Positions 1-7,134 of a stretch of DNA of 13,750 bases are shown here, one piece after another. The stretch's first letter is position 1, and each line of letters starts with the position of its first letter. The stretch comes from Promethearchaeota archaeon (GTDB lineage Archaea; Asgardarchaeota; Lokiarchaeia; Sigynarchaeales; SOKP01): contig JAEOTV010000180.1 in the NCBI GenBank assembly GCA_016839635.1, positions 1 to 13,750 on the forward strand. Direction: 5' to 3'. The position numbers and the translations under genes were made by a program. The notes beneath the pieces were generated by a model. The model did not search any database, had not been told where the DNA came from, and saw only the letters and a list, made by a program, of their open reading frames with translations.

Positions 1-146
1 AATCCTGGCTTTAATGACTGATATCTATGCGAACTATAGACCTGCGTAAGTAAATTATTTGTTATTTTTAGCGTATCTGGATAAAATCCTTCATTAATTG
101 GGCCAATTTCGTTATCCCAGCGAATTACAAGAATACCAACGGGCAT
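1..146 (-). CDS. N-terminal part of a conserved archaeal (Asgard-type) hypothetical protein; gene runs off the left edge
   Basis: An open frame without stops runs on the minus strand from ATG at 146 to the window edge, giving 48 complete codons. It begins MPVGILVIRWDNEIGP and continues with a YPD segment and a QVYSSH segment. The pattern of a short hydrophobic strand, then RWD, then GP, then a YP motif, resembles small longin/roadblock-like proteins that I recall from Asgard archaeal genomes. That family assignment comes from memory of sequence style, not from a search. No signal peptide or membrane segment is visible in the part present. It is divergent from the tRNA gene, with about 280 bp between them. 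The start is the first ATG and agrees with the conserved-looking N-terminus. The GC content appears higher than in the island to the right, as expected for a core gene. The function is unknown. Confidence 0.65.
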   Translation of the reverse strand, partial: MPVGILVIRWDNEIGPINEGFYPDTLKITNNLLTQVYSSHRYQSLKPG

Positions 147-394
147 GTTTTTATACCTTTAAATTTGTATTGTGAATGATAATTACGTAATTTTATTTGT
201 AGACTTTATACAATACAAGTTATCTTATTATTTTAATATCTTTCTTTTATTTATTTCTTTTTATTTTTAGTTTTGTATTATCTAACCATTAATACAAATT
301 GAAACCCTATTACAATTTAAACCTAAGAAAAAATTTAAATTAAAATTATAACTTTGATTTATTGTCACCCTTAAAAGCTTAGAATTATAATTTC

Positions 395-402
395 TAAATA
401 TA
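395..402 (+). promoter_or_regulatory. TATA box of the tRNA-Leu gene
   Basis: TAAATATA lies 23-30 nt upstream of the tRNA 5' end at 425, the usual distance between an archaeal TATA box and its transcription start. The rest of the gap between the left-edge gene and the tRNA (147-394) is AT-rich; I see no gene in it. Confidence 0.55.
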
Positions 403-424
403 ATTTGGCTAAAACTTAAAAATT

Positions 425-541
425 GGAGAGGTTACCGAGCATGGTCAAAGCCATTTTACACCAAAATGGGTCAAGACTATAGGTGCTGGACTTAAGATCC
501 AGTGGCAAAGGCCTTCGTGAGTTCAAATCTCACCCTCTCCA
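425..541 (+). tRNA. tRNA-Leu (anticodon UAA) with a 32-nt intron in the D-arm
   Basis: The acceptor stem pairs 425-431 (GGAGAGG) with 534-540 (CCTCTCC), and A541 is the discriminator base; CCA is not encoded. The anticodon stem is 486-490/498-502 with loop 491-497 and anticodon TAA at 493-495. A class II variable arm spans 503-516, with a GGC/GCC stem (504-506/511-513). The T stem is 517-521/529-533 with loop TTCAAAT. The D-arm is interrupted. The 5' half (ACCG plus loop AGCATGGTCAA, 434-448) and the 3' half (AGGT, 481-484) become adjacent only if 449-480 is removed. The joined D-arm then matches a standard archaeal tRNA-Leu, including the ACC/GGT stem. No intron is needed at the canonical position 37/38. 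Confidence 0.9.
449..480 (+). other. Non-canonical tRNA intron (D-arm) with bulge-helix-bulge-like fold
   Basis: Removing these 32 nt restores the D-arm; because of a shared AG, boundaries 449-480, 450-481 and 451-482 are equivalent by sequence. The RNA can form a perfect 7-bp intronic hairpin (451-457 with 463-469, loop 458-462). A second helix pairs exon 443-446 with intron 475-478 and can extend to 441-446/475-480. Unpaired AAA (447-449) follows this helix on one strand and nucleotides 479-482 follow it on the other. Exon nucleotides 438-441 can also pair with 484-487. This is the layout expected for an archaeal splicing endonuclease substrate: a 4-bp central helix flanked by bulges. The bulges are slightly relaxed from the ideal three nucleotides. 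A cut between 448|449 and 480|481 fits best. Confidence 0.75.
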
Positions 542-544
542 CAT

Positions 545-560
545 TCTTTCTTACTTTTTA
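545..560 (+). terminator. T-rich termination region after tRNA-Leu
   Basis: A thymine-rich stretch containing a run of five T begins four nucleotides after the discriminator base. Archaeal RNA polymerase commonly terminates at such T tracts without a hairpin. The role is inferred from position and composition. Confidence 0.4.
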
Positions 561-582
561 TTAGAGTTACAAAATCATATTA

Positions 583-590
583 GTTTATAA
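583..590 (+). promoter_or_regulatory. TATA-like box for the LAGLIDADG/repeat protein gene
   Basis: TTTATAAT-type sequence is centred about 29 nt before the TTG start at 616, consistent with a leaderless transcript. No Shine-Dalgarno sequence precedes the start. Confidence 0.3.
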
Positions 591-615
591 TCAAATTTAT
601 AAAATCTAAAATGAG

Positions 616-2889
616 TTGAAAGAAAATTATTTTAATACTATTGATACAAAAGACAAAGCTTATTGGTTAGGAGTTCTTTATGCTGAGGCTTATATGGAAA
701 CTAGAAATCAGAAGCCATATAGACTTGGGATAGAAATTGGAACAAAAGATGAAATAATTATAGATAGGTTTATAAAAGCCCTGGATTTTAATCCAAATAT
801 TAAACATTATAGGGAAAGAGATAATACAGTTATAGTAAAATTTGTTAATAAAACAATTGTGAAAGATTTAGTTAAATGGGGTGTTGTACCAAGAAAATCA
901 AAAATTATAGAATTACCAAATCTAAGTAAACGTGATTTGTATTTAGCTTTTCTTCTTGGTTTTTATGATGGAGATGGGAAAACTGGTACTACTCGAATTG
1001 TTACTGGAAGCAAGACATTTTTAGAACAAATTAAGAAACTTTTTAATTTACCGTATAAAATCTATGAGAAAAATAGTCAAAGTCTTGAAAAAAATAAACT
1101 TGTTATAAGTCATGGTTATTCAATGAGTTTAGGAGTTGGATTGTTTAAAGAAATGTTAGAAAATTATCATCAAAGCTTACCAAGAAAAAGACATATGTTA
1201 ACACAACAAGAGATATTAATTAAAATTAGGAATTCAAAAGATAATCTCAAAAAAAGAAAAGTTAACATAACAAAAGAAGAGCTTGAGAATTTAGTATGGA
1301 AATTTCCCTTATATAAAATTGGATTAATGTATAATGTAAGGGATACAGCAATAAAGTATTGGTGTATAAAATGGGGGATTACTACGCCTCCTAAGGGATA
1401 TTGGAAAAAAAAACGTGTTGCTCAAAAAGAAAAAAGTATTAAGAGAAAAGAAAAAAATAAATCAGAAGAAAAACCAGTGGAATCAGAAAAAGAAGAAAAA
1501 AACGAAGAAAAAAATGAAAATGCGGAAATACAGAAAGAAACCAGTGAAGATGTATATGAAGAGTTAAGTCAAAAGACTCCAGAAGAGGAAAAAGAGGAAA
1601 TTGAGGATTCTACAAGAGATAATCAAGCATCTGATGATTCTAAAGAAAAAAATAGAGAATTCATCACAGAAAACAAGCAAGAACATCCTTTTGATAGTAG
1701 ATTTAATAAAGTTGAAGAAGAGGAGGATTTTAATGATCCATATTTATGGATTTCTCCAAAGGTTCGTGAAAATGTTGAAGAGAATAAAGAGAAGCTACTG
1801 GAAAAAGTAAGGGAACGGAGTGTAAGATACACAGACTCATTGAGTGAGAAAGAATCCTTGAATTATTCCGAAAAAGACGATTTAGAAACAGAACCTAAGA
1901 ATAGTTTTATAAAGGAAAGTTCTAAAGAAAATTTATTTGAAAATCAACCTTTGATTAATCCAGAGATTGGAATTGAACCTGCTGACTACATGCAGCATCA
2001 AAAAGAGCCTTTACCAGATATGGGGAAAAATTATATCCCAGAACAACCAATAGAAGAACCAATAACAGAATCGATTGAGGAACCAATAGAAGAACCTATA
2101 ACAGAACCGATTGAGGAACCAATTGAAGAACCTATAACAGAACCGATTGAAGAACCAATTGAAGAACCTATAACAGAACCGATTGAGGAACCGATAGAAG
2201 AACCAATAACAGAACCGATAGAAGAACCAATAACAGAACCGATTGAAGAACCAATTGAAGAACCTATAACAGAACCGATTGAAGAACCAATTGAAGAACC
2301 TATAACAGAACCGATTGAGGAACCAATAGAAGAACCTATAACAGAACCGATTGAGGAACCGATAGAAGAACCTATAACAGACCCGATTGAGGAACCGATA
2401 GAAGAACCCGTAACAGAACCAATTGAGGAACCAATAGGGGGTGAAACACCTATAGAAGAAATAATTGGAGCTATATCAGATATAACAGTACTTCATTCTT
2501 CTTATCAAAGTTCAAATTTTGAACTGCAAAATCCAGATGAGATCATAAATTATGATGAAGATTTAGATAATAGTTTTGATGGTAGGATTAGAGACTTTAA
2601 TGATAAATTTGATGATGATATTGAAAAGATAGGTAATGAAGAATCATATGAAGCAGAAAAACTTGAAGATCTTGTCGAAAATCATGATTTTATTGATGAA
2701 GATGATGATTTTAATGGAATTTTTGATGATATAAAACCAGATATCTTAGACAGTAATGAGATTGATGATATTTATAATTCTCCTGATGATCCGATCAATT
2801 TTATAGACATTGGAGAATATGTGCCCGAAGCTGAAGCAGGTTCTTCATATGGATATTCAGATTGCCCAGATGATTGTCCTAGTGAGTAA
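616..2889 (+). CDS. LAGLIDADG homing-endonuclease-like protein with HTH domain, long PIEE/PITE repeat and acidic tail (757 aa)
   Basis: Residues 15-130 carry two LAGLIDADG-like motifs. One lies around WLGVLYAEA (17-25, acidic residue E24) and the other around LLGFYDGDG (113-121, acidic residue D120). Two motifs with these acidic residues are the hallmark of single-chain LAGLIDADG nucleases. Residues about 218-266 look like a helix-turn-helix with a trailing Pro-Pro-x-Gly-Tyr-Trp, a module I associate with homing endonucleases. Residues about 267-475 are highly charged and low complexity. Residues 478-607 are about 32 tandem tetrads of PIEE/PITE, and the rest is an Asp/Glu-rich tail ending in a CPDDCPSE sequence. 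No membrane segment is seen. The start is TTG: an in-frame stop lies at 607-609, and the next ATG (694) would remove motif 1. The long disordered half is unusual for a homing enzyme. Nuclease activity is plausible but unproven, and a structural or regulatory role is possible. Confidence 0.85.
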   Translation: MKENYFNTIDTKDKAYWLGVLYAEAYMETRNQKPYRLGIEIGTKDEIIIDRFIKALDFNPNIKHYRERDNTVIVKFVNKTIVKDLVKWGVVPRKSKIIELPNLSKRDLYLAFLLGFYDGDGKTGTTRIVTGSKTFLEQIKKLFNLPYKIYEKNSQSLEKNKLVISHGYSMSLGVGLFKEMLENYHQSLPRKRHMLTQQEILIKIRNSKDNLKKRKVNITKEELENLVWKFPLYKIGLMYNVRDTAIKYWCIKWGITTPPKGYWKKKRVAQKEKSIKRKEKNKSEEKPVESEKEEKNEEKNENAEIQKETSEDVYEELSQKTPEEEKEEIEDSTRDNQASDDSKEKNREFITENKQEHPFDSRFNKVEEEEDFNDPYLWISPKVRENVEENKEKLLEKVRERSVRYTDSLSEKESLNYSEKDDLETEPKNSFIKESSKENLFENQPLINPEIGIEPADYMQHQKEPLPDMGKNYIPEQPIEEPITESIEEPIEEPITEPIEEPIEEPITEPIEEPIEEPITEPIEEPIEEPITEPIEEPITEPIEEPIEEPITEPIEEPIEEPITEPIEEPIEEPITEPIEEPIEEPITDPIEEPIEEPVTEPIEEPIGGETPIEEIIGAISDITVLHSSYQSSNFELQNPDEIINYDEDLDNSFDGRIRDFNDKFDDDIEKIGNEESYEAEKLEDLVENHDFIDEDDDFNGIFDDIKPDILDSNEIDDIYNSPDDPINFIDIGEYVPEAEAGSSYGYSDCPDDCPSE
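2047..2436 (+). repeat. In-frame tandem repeat, 12-nt tetrad / 36-nt higher-order period
   Basis: The DNA repeats a 12-nt unit coding for PIEE or PITE about 32 times. The dominant higher-order order is PITE-PIEE-PIEE (36 nt). One PIEE is missing near 2209-2230, so the register slips there. Codons vary between copies (CCA/CCG/CCT, ATA/ATT, GAA/GAG), so the array is not freshly duplicated throughout. Near-identical 36-nt blocks do suggest recent expansion in places. The edges degenerate to SIEE, PITD, PVTE and PIGG. The array lies wholly inside the coding frame. Confidence 0.9.
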
Positions 2890-2992
2890 AAGCACAAGAA
2901 ACTTCTATTTTTACTATTTTTCTCATTAGTGAATTTAAAAGTTAAGAATTCTCTTGCTTTAAATAAGAAAATTTAGAAATTTCTATATTAGA

Positions 2993-3002
2993 TTATTAAA
3001 TT
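2993..3002 (+). promoter_or_regulatory. TATA-like box for the HerA-like ATPase gene
   Basis: ATTATTAAAT is centred about 26 nt before the ATG at 3024. In such AT-rich DNA the match alone is weak; the spacing is the main support. Confidence 0.25.
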
Positions 3003-3023
3003 TCGAGAAAGATAATTTTAAAA

Positions 3024-4967
3024 ATGATAAATGTAAACGATGAGATTTCATTCTGGCAAACAAGAATTTGTATCACGCAAGCTCCAGAGATATTCAAACC
3101 TAAAGTGATCCCGGATAGCATGATCCCTTTTTATCAAAGACCAGAAGATATTAGAACATTTCTATATGATCCTTTTGGAGAGGAACCACCTGCTTCATAT
3201 GGCGTGGAAATCAATGCAGGTAGTAAAGTAGAATTTGTATTTTTTACTAAGACTAAATCAAAGAATGAAGCTATAAAATTAGGAAACACTTGGCTTTCAA
3301 ATTTAAAATTTAAATTTAGAGGATTAGATGGAATAGTTGAAGCTAGGCAAATAACCAATCATAACCTAAAAGGGAAAGAAGAATTAGAGCTATTAGAAAT
3401 TACACTACCTGAAGGATTAATTACGTACAAAATTAACGTTATTGAAAGGTTTATAAATGCTTTTTATTATAAGAACAGCCAATCTATTAAATTAATACTA
3501 TTATGGCAGCGCCAAAAACGTCCAAAAAATAATCCAGAGGGATCTAATACTTACAAATTGAGAATTTTTATAACTTACGAATTGGGTAATCTCAATAATG
3601 AAAAGCTTCTTAAATTGAATGGAATATTAAACTTTTTATCAATGGAAATTGAAACCACCGCAGGAAAAAGAGCGTCCTTAGTAAAGCCTTTAAATGTTTC
3701 AAATCTCAAAATTTTAGAAGGTGATGTATTCAATACTTCTGAAGAAGACTTAAGTGCAGTTATTATTGAGGATGTGAATTTTGATTTTCCAGAAAACATT
3801 CCTTTACCAAGATTACCAATTTTACATTATGAAAATGTGAGATATATTGATCTAAATGAAGAATTTAAAAAGCAAGCAATAGAAATTGGGAAACATATTA
3901 AAACTGGAGTAATAACCGACCATAAAACTTATGTTCCAATAAATAAATTGCCTCAAGATTTAGTTATATTTGGCAAATCTGGATGTGGAAAAACATATTT
4001 CCTTGCTCGTTTTATTAAAGAATTCAGTAGGAAAGCAAAGGATGTAGGTATCTTAGTCCTTAATATAGCAAAATCATCTCAAGAGATTTATTATCAAGAT
4101 TTTTCAACAGTAAAATATTCTGATGATGAATTTCAGATTCCGTATTTTTTTGAAGGGAAATACTTAGAAAAATGTCTACAAGAAACAGCGACTTATATAT
4201 GTGCTTCCTTAGGGTTAAAGAACGTTTTTGAAAAAATTATTTATCGAACAGCTATAGCATTTATGAAGAAAAATGAGAAATTACCAGAATTATTAGGAAC
4301 CTTACTAAAAGGCGTAGAAAATTATGTTAAAAACAATCCTTATGGCGATGATGTTCAGGCTAACTTATTACAGGCTCTTAGGAATAGGATTAAAGTATTC
4401 TCTGAAGAAAAAGTGCAGAATGTTCTTAAGTTAACGAAAGATTTACCAAAATGGTTTAAAGATTGGATAGATGGTAAGAACATTTTTCTTGATTTATCAA
4501 TGTGTAATAAATTTACTAAAGCTTTAATTGTAAATGCAATATTTCAACTCGTCAGAACTAATACAAAAGATACTGAAATTGAGGAGTTAAAACACCTCAT
4601 TGTTATTGATGAAGCACATGCCATTTTAGAAAAACCTATTACGAGAAATAGCGACGATACTGATTTCATCATGAAGGAACAGATGGCAAAAATATTCTCT
4701 GAATTATTGAAAGAATATCGAAGCCGTGGAGTTGGATTTGTTATTGCGGATCAATCTCCCGCTCGTTTGTTTGATGATGTTGCTTCTCAGCCAAGTATTA
4801 AAGTTATATTTAGGGAAGATTTCCCAAATAATACAATATTTTCAGAAGATCCCTTTGAACGACAAATACTTACACAATTAGAGAATAGGTTGGCACTAGT
4901 CATTAATGGGGCAACGGGGGAAAAATATCTGATTAAGACATTGGATTATGATTTTTGGAATTTGTAA
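3024..4967 (+). CDS. HerA/VirB4-type P-loop ATPase (647 aa)
   Basis: The C-terminal half is an ATPase of the HerA/FtsK/VirB4 group. It has a Walker A motif GKSGCGKT at residues 317-324 and a Walker B motif HLIVIDEAH at 524-532 (acidic D529/E530). Downstream, RSRGVGFVIADQSP reaches D576-Q577, matching the sensor region of these DNA-pumping motors. The N-terminal ~280 residues are mixed alpha/beta without transmembrane helices and include EEPPASYGVEI and GNTWLSNLKF. They may be the adaptor domain that in relatives couples the motor to a nuclease or a secretion channel. The enzyme probably forms a hexameric ring that moves or unwinds DNA using ATP. It lies 134 nt after the LAGLIDADG gene on the same strand and meets the next minus-strand gene tail to tail with 7 bp between. 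HerA-like ATPases occur in DNA repair, conjugation and anti-phage systems. The absence of conjugation genes and the nuclease-like neighbours favour defence, but this is inference. Confidence 0.85.
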   Translation: MINVNDEISFWQTRICITQAPEIFKPKVIPDSMIPFYQRPEDIRTFLYDPFGEEPPASYGVEINAGSKVEFVFFTKTKSKNEAIKLGNTWLSNLKFKFRGLDGIVEARQITNHNLKGKEELELLEITLPEGLITYKINVIERFINAFYYKNSQSIKLILLWQRQKRPKNNPEGSNTYKLRIFITYELGNLNNEKLLKLNGILNFLSMEIETTAGKRASLVKPLNVSNLKILEGDVFNTSEEDLSAVIIEDVNFDFPENIPLPRLPILHYENVRYIDLNEEFKKQAIEIGKHIKTGVITDHKTYVPINKLPQDLVIFGKSGCGKTYFLARFIKEFSRKAKDVGILVLNIAKSSQEIYYQDFSTVKYSDDEFQIPYFFEGKYLEKCLQETATYICASLGLKNVFEKIIYRTAIAFMKKNEKLPELLGTLLKGVENYVKNNPYGDDVQANLLQALRNRIKVFSEEKVQNVLKLTKDLPKWFKDWIDGKNIFLDLSMCNKFTKALIVNAIFQLVRTNTKDTEIEELKHLIVIDEAHAILEKPITRNSDDTDFIMKEQMAKIFSELLKEYRSRGVGFVIADQSPARLFDDVASQPSIKVIFREDFPNNTIFSEDPFERQILTQLENRLALVINGATGEKYLIKTLDYDFWNL

Positions 4968-4974
4968 TAATATG

Positions 4975-5646
4975 CTATATATTTTGAAACTGGAATTCAA
5001 ATAATTCTTCTATTCTTTTTTTAAAATTTCGTTGCAAAACGGGATCAATTTTCAAATTTGATATATACTGCGTAAAGTAATTTTTTATCGATTTATATAA
5101 TTCTATCGGATTTTCAACAATAAAATCACTTCTAAATATTCTTGCATCAATATTAATCCTACTTTTTTCAATTGTAAAAACATCTGAGGATCTAATATCT
5201 AAACTTCCTAATCCTTTAACCATTGCGTTATGAAACGGTTTATTTCTAAAGATATCATAAACAGTAAAAGTATATTTTGAATTTGGAATTAAATAAGAAT
5301 TTGCTAAATTTTTAGCGGCTCTAATATTTGTAAAAAATTGATATTCTCTTAGTAAAAATTGATCAATTTCATATCCCAGGACGTCTCTTCCAAGGTTCAA
5401 TTGAGTAAATATATCTATTAATGACCAACAAATATTAGATATTGGAAAATTATGAAAATATTTTAGTTTTCTAAAAAATGAATACTTATAGAGTTTTTTA
5501 ATAGGATCAAAAAAAAAATTTTCAATTCTTTTCTTAAATTGAGAGATAACTTCCTCCCAATCAGGTAAAGTTCTGAATTCTTCCCAATTTATTTTATTAT
5601 TGAATTTTTGATCTGGTTGATATAGATTCTTGTATTGAATAGCCAT
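4975..5646 (-). CDS. Protein of unknown function (223 aa), convergent with the HerA-like ATPase gene
   Basis: I do not recognise this protein. It is soluble-looking, with no signal peptide or membrane helix, and rich in Phe, Tyr, Asn and Lys. Stretches that look constrained are FPISNICWSLIDIF (67-80), GYEIDQFLLREYQFF (91-105), FRNKPFHNAMVKGLGSLD (133-150) and INIDARIFRSDF (164-175). The polar residues E93, D95, H139, K144 and D150 would be candidates for a functional site. The ATG at 5646 is the first in frame. An AT-rich stretch with TATA-like sequence lies 25-40 nt upstream. It ends 7 bp from the stop of the HerA-like gene on the other strand. It starts 96 nt after the winged-helix/HEPN-like gene on the same strand, so it could be co-transcribed with that gene. 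A partner role with the ATPase is possible but unsupported beyond position. Confidence 0.75.
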   Translation of the reverse strand: MAIQYKNLYQPDQKFNNKINWEEFRTLPDWEEVISQFKKRIENFFFDPIKKLYKYSFFRKLKYFHNFPISNICWSLIDIFTQLNLGRDVLGYEIDQFLLREYQFFTNIRAAKNLANSYLIPNSKYTFTVYDIFRNKPFHNAMVKGLGSLDIRSSDVFTIEKSRINIDARIFRSDFIVENPIELYKSIKNYFTQYISNLKIDPVLQRNFKKRIEELFEFQFQNI

Positions 5647-5742
5647 AATATTACTTTATTTGCTATATGATTTATTTTATTTAAAGATATCAAATTTATC
5701 AAATCAGAATAAGCTTTATAGACTTTAAATAAGTAAAATTGG

Positions 5743-6771
5743 TTAAAAAAGAGTTATTATTTTTTCAAAAATGGGATACACTTGCTCAATTGTAAATTTA
5801 TTTACAATCAAATTATTGGTTATCACTTTTGTTAGATGAACATAATTTCTGAACTCTCTAATATTATTATTCACATAAACCCAATCTGAGGTCCAACTAC
5901 TTCCAAAAGTATTATTTTGAATTATATATAATAATTTCTGTCCAAACTTAGCATCTAAAAGTCTAATTTTTCTCAATTTCCCACTATTATCAGTAATTTC
6001 ATATTCTTTGGGTTTCCCGTATTGATCTCTCCCAATTCCTGATTTTTCAAAATAATCCGTAATTAGGTATTCTATTATAATTCCCATTTTTATCAGTACA
6101 TCCTTCCATTTATTATGTTTTATTAAGAAATTCATATCCTGATATTCTTGTAAAAGAACTCTTTTTGCAAAGGTACTAGTAACCTTATTAAATAGATTTT
6201 TTAATTTCTTTTGGAATTCTAAAAAGACCCTACCTTTTGGAGTAAGAAAAACAAACCTATTTCCATAAAATATTAAACCATCTCTATTTGTCCATCCAAT
6301 TTTTCTACTAAATATACCATCTGCCTTATTCCGAATAAAATTAATTTTTATTTTATTCTTTAGGTCAATACTTGCATATTTTAAGAAAGATTCAAATGAG
6401 ATTTTACCCAATTGTTGATCTTTTCCAGGTTCTAACTTAATCATCTTCTTTTCAATTTCATCTACTGTTTTTAAAAATTTATAAGTGAGTTCAGTAAATT
6501 CATTTAAATTTAGATGGATATTCTCATAACTTAAAATCCCTTCTATACTTATTGATATAATTAAATCATCTTTCTTTTCAATAGATTCTTTATAGGAAAG
6601 ATAACTTTTATCTTTTAAAAGTTCTAATGAGCTGAATAATTCAGAATGAGGTAGATTCTTTAAATCTGGATGTTTCTTAAGTTTATGCAATGAAACTTCA
6701 TATAATTTAGATACATCTTGTAGATTTGAATAAATTGCTCCTAAAATTAAATTTTCAGTATCAATCATCAT
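5743..6771 (-). CDS. Winged-helix protein with C-terminal HEPN-like domain (342 aa)
   Basis: The first ~80 residues (LILGAIYSNLQDVSKLYEVS and on to SIEGILSYE) look like a winged helix-turn-helix. Residues 153-195, including FLTPKGRVFLEF, look like a second wing domain. The C-terminal third (about 218-342) is helical, with WKDVLIKMGIIIEYLI, then a linker, then REFRNYVH at 305-312. The last element gives an R-x6-H motif (R305, H312), with R308-N309 inside it, as in HEPN domains. Many HEPN domains are RNases in toxin-antitoxin and phage-defence systems. A DNA- or RNA-binding sensor joined to a HEPN effector is a plausible reading. The start is the first of two adjacent ATG codons (MM). A TATA-like element is centred 25 nt upstream. 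HEPN domains can also be non-catalytic binding modules, so RNase activity is not assured. Confidence 0.75.
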   Translation of the reverse strand: MMIDTENLILGAIYSNLQDVSKLYEVSLHKLKKHPDLKNLPHSELFSSLELLKDKSYLSYKESIEKKDDLIISISIEGILSYENIHLNLNEFTELTYKFLKTVDEIEKKMIKLEPGKDQQLGKISFESFLKYASIDLKNKIKINFIRNKADGIFSRKIGWTNRDGLIFYGNRFVFLTPKGRVFLEFQKKLKNLFNKVTSTFAKRVLLQEYQDMNFLIKHNKWKDVLIKMGIIIEYLITDYFEKSGIGRDQYGKPKEYEITDNSGKLRKIRLLDAKFGQKLLYIIQNNTFGSSWTSDWVYVNNNIREFRNYVHLTKVITNNLIVNKFTIEQVYPIFEKIITLF

Positions 6772-7133
6772 AATATCTTATTATTTAATGCAATTTAAGC
6801 CTAATGTTATTAAAGTGTTGTTAAAATTTCTAAATACAATCATTCAATTCTTAAAAAAATTAGATATTGGGATGAATTATTAAATAAAATTGTTTAGAAA
6901 ATTGGGATTAATAAATTGAATAATATATGGTATAAGAAAAAACTAATAATATAATTCTTAGGTTTTGGTTCAAAGACTTTATATTGTTATGGATATTCAA
7001 TAATCCTTCATCCTCTTCTTTCTTCTCTTTTCTTCATTTTATTCTTTAATTTTCATAAGATTTTATTTTATGAAATTATAAATTCAGTGATATGACTAGG
7101 TTATCTTAAAATTGAAATATAAAGCTTTCAATT
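6772..7133. other. 362-bp non-coding gap with hairpins and a pyrimidine tract
   Basis: No convincing gene is present on either strand. The left part (6772-6990) is AT-rich and holds the promoter of the winged-helix/HEPN-like gene. Positions about 7006-7045 form a nearly pure C/T tract on the plus strand. Two inverted repeats follow: 7051-7058 with 7068-7075 (8 bp, 9-nt loop), and 7109-7117 with 7126-7134 (9 bp, 8-nt loop). The second touches the stop codon of the ApeA-like gene. Both hairpins would fold in the 3' end of that gene's transcript, so they may stabilise or terminate it. A small RNA cannot be excluded. Confidence 0.55.
6791..6800 (-). promoter_or_regulatory. TATA-like box for the winged-helix/HEPN-like gene
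   Basis: On the minus strand this reads GCTTAAATTG, centred 25 nt before the ATG at 6771. It matches an archaeal TTTAAA-type box for a leaderless mRNA. Confidence 0.35.
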
Positions 7134-7134
7134 T
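7109..7134 (-). repeat. 9-bp inverted repeat at the 3' end of the ApeA-like gene
   Basis: AAATTGAAA (7109-7117) is the exact reverse complement of TTTCAATTT (7126-7134), with an 8-nt loop. It begins at the last base of the stop codon of the minus-strand gene, so the hairpin would form at the end of its mRNA. A role in transcript end formation is inferred. Confidence 0.4.

Noticed and set aside
2047..2436. CRISPR-like array
   Set aside because: The periodic repeat has no unique spacers and keeps one open frame with a Pro-Ile-Glu-Glu pattern, so it is a protein-coding tandem repeat.
3024..4967. Conjugation ATPase of an integrated plasmid
   Set aside because: No relaxase, coupling protein, pilin or membrane channel gene is visible in the window, so a conjugation role is not supported here, although the ATPase family would allow it.
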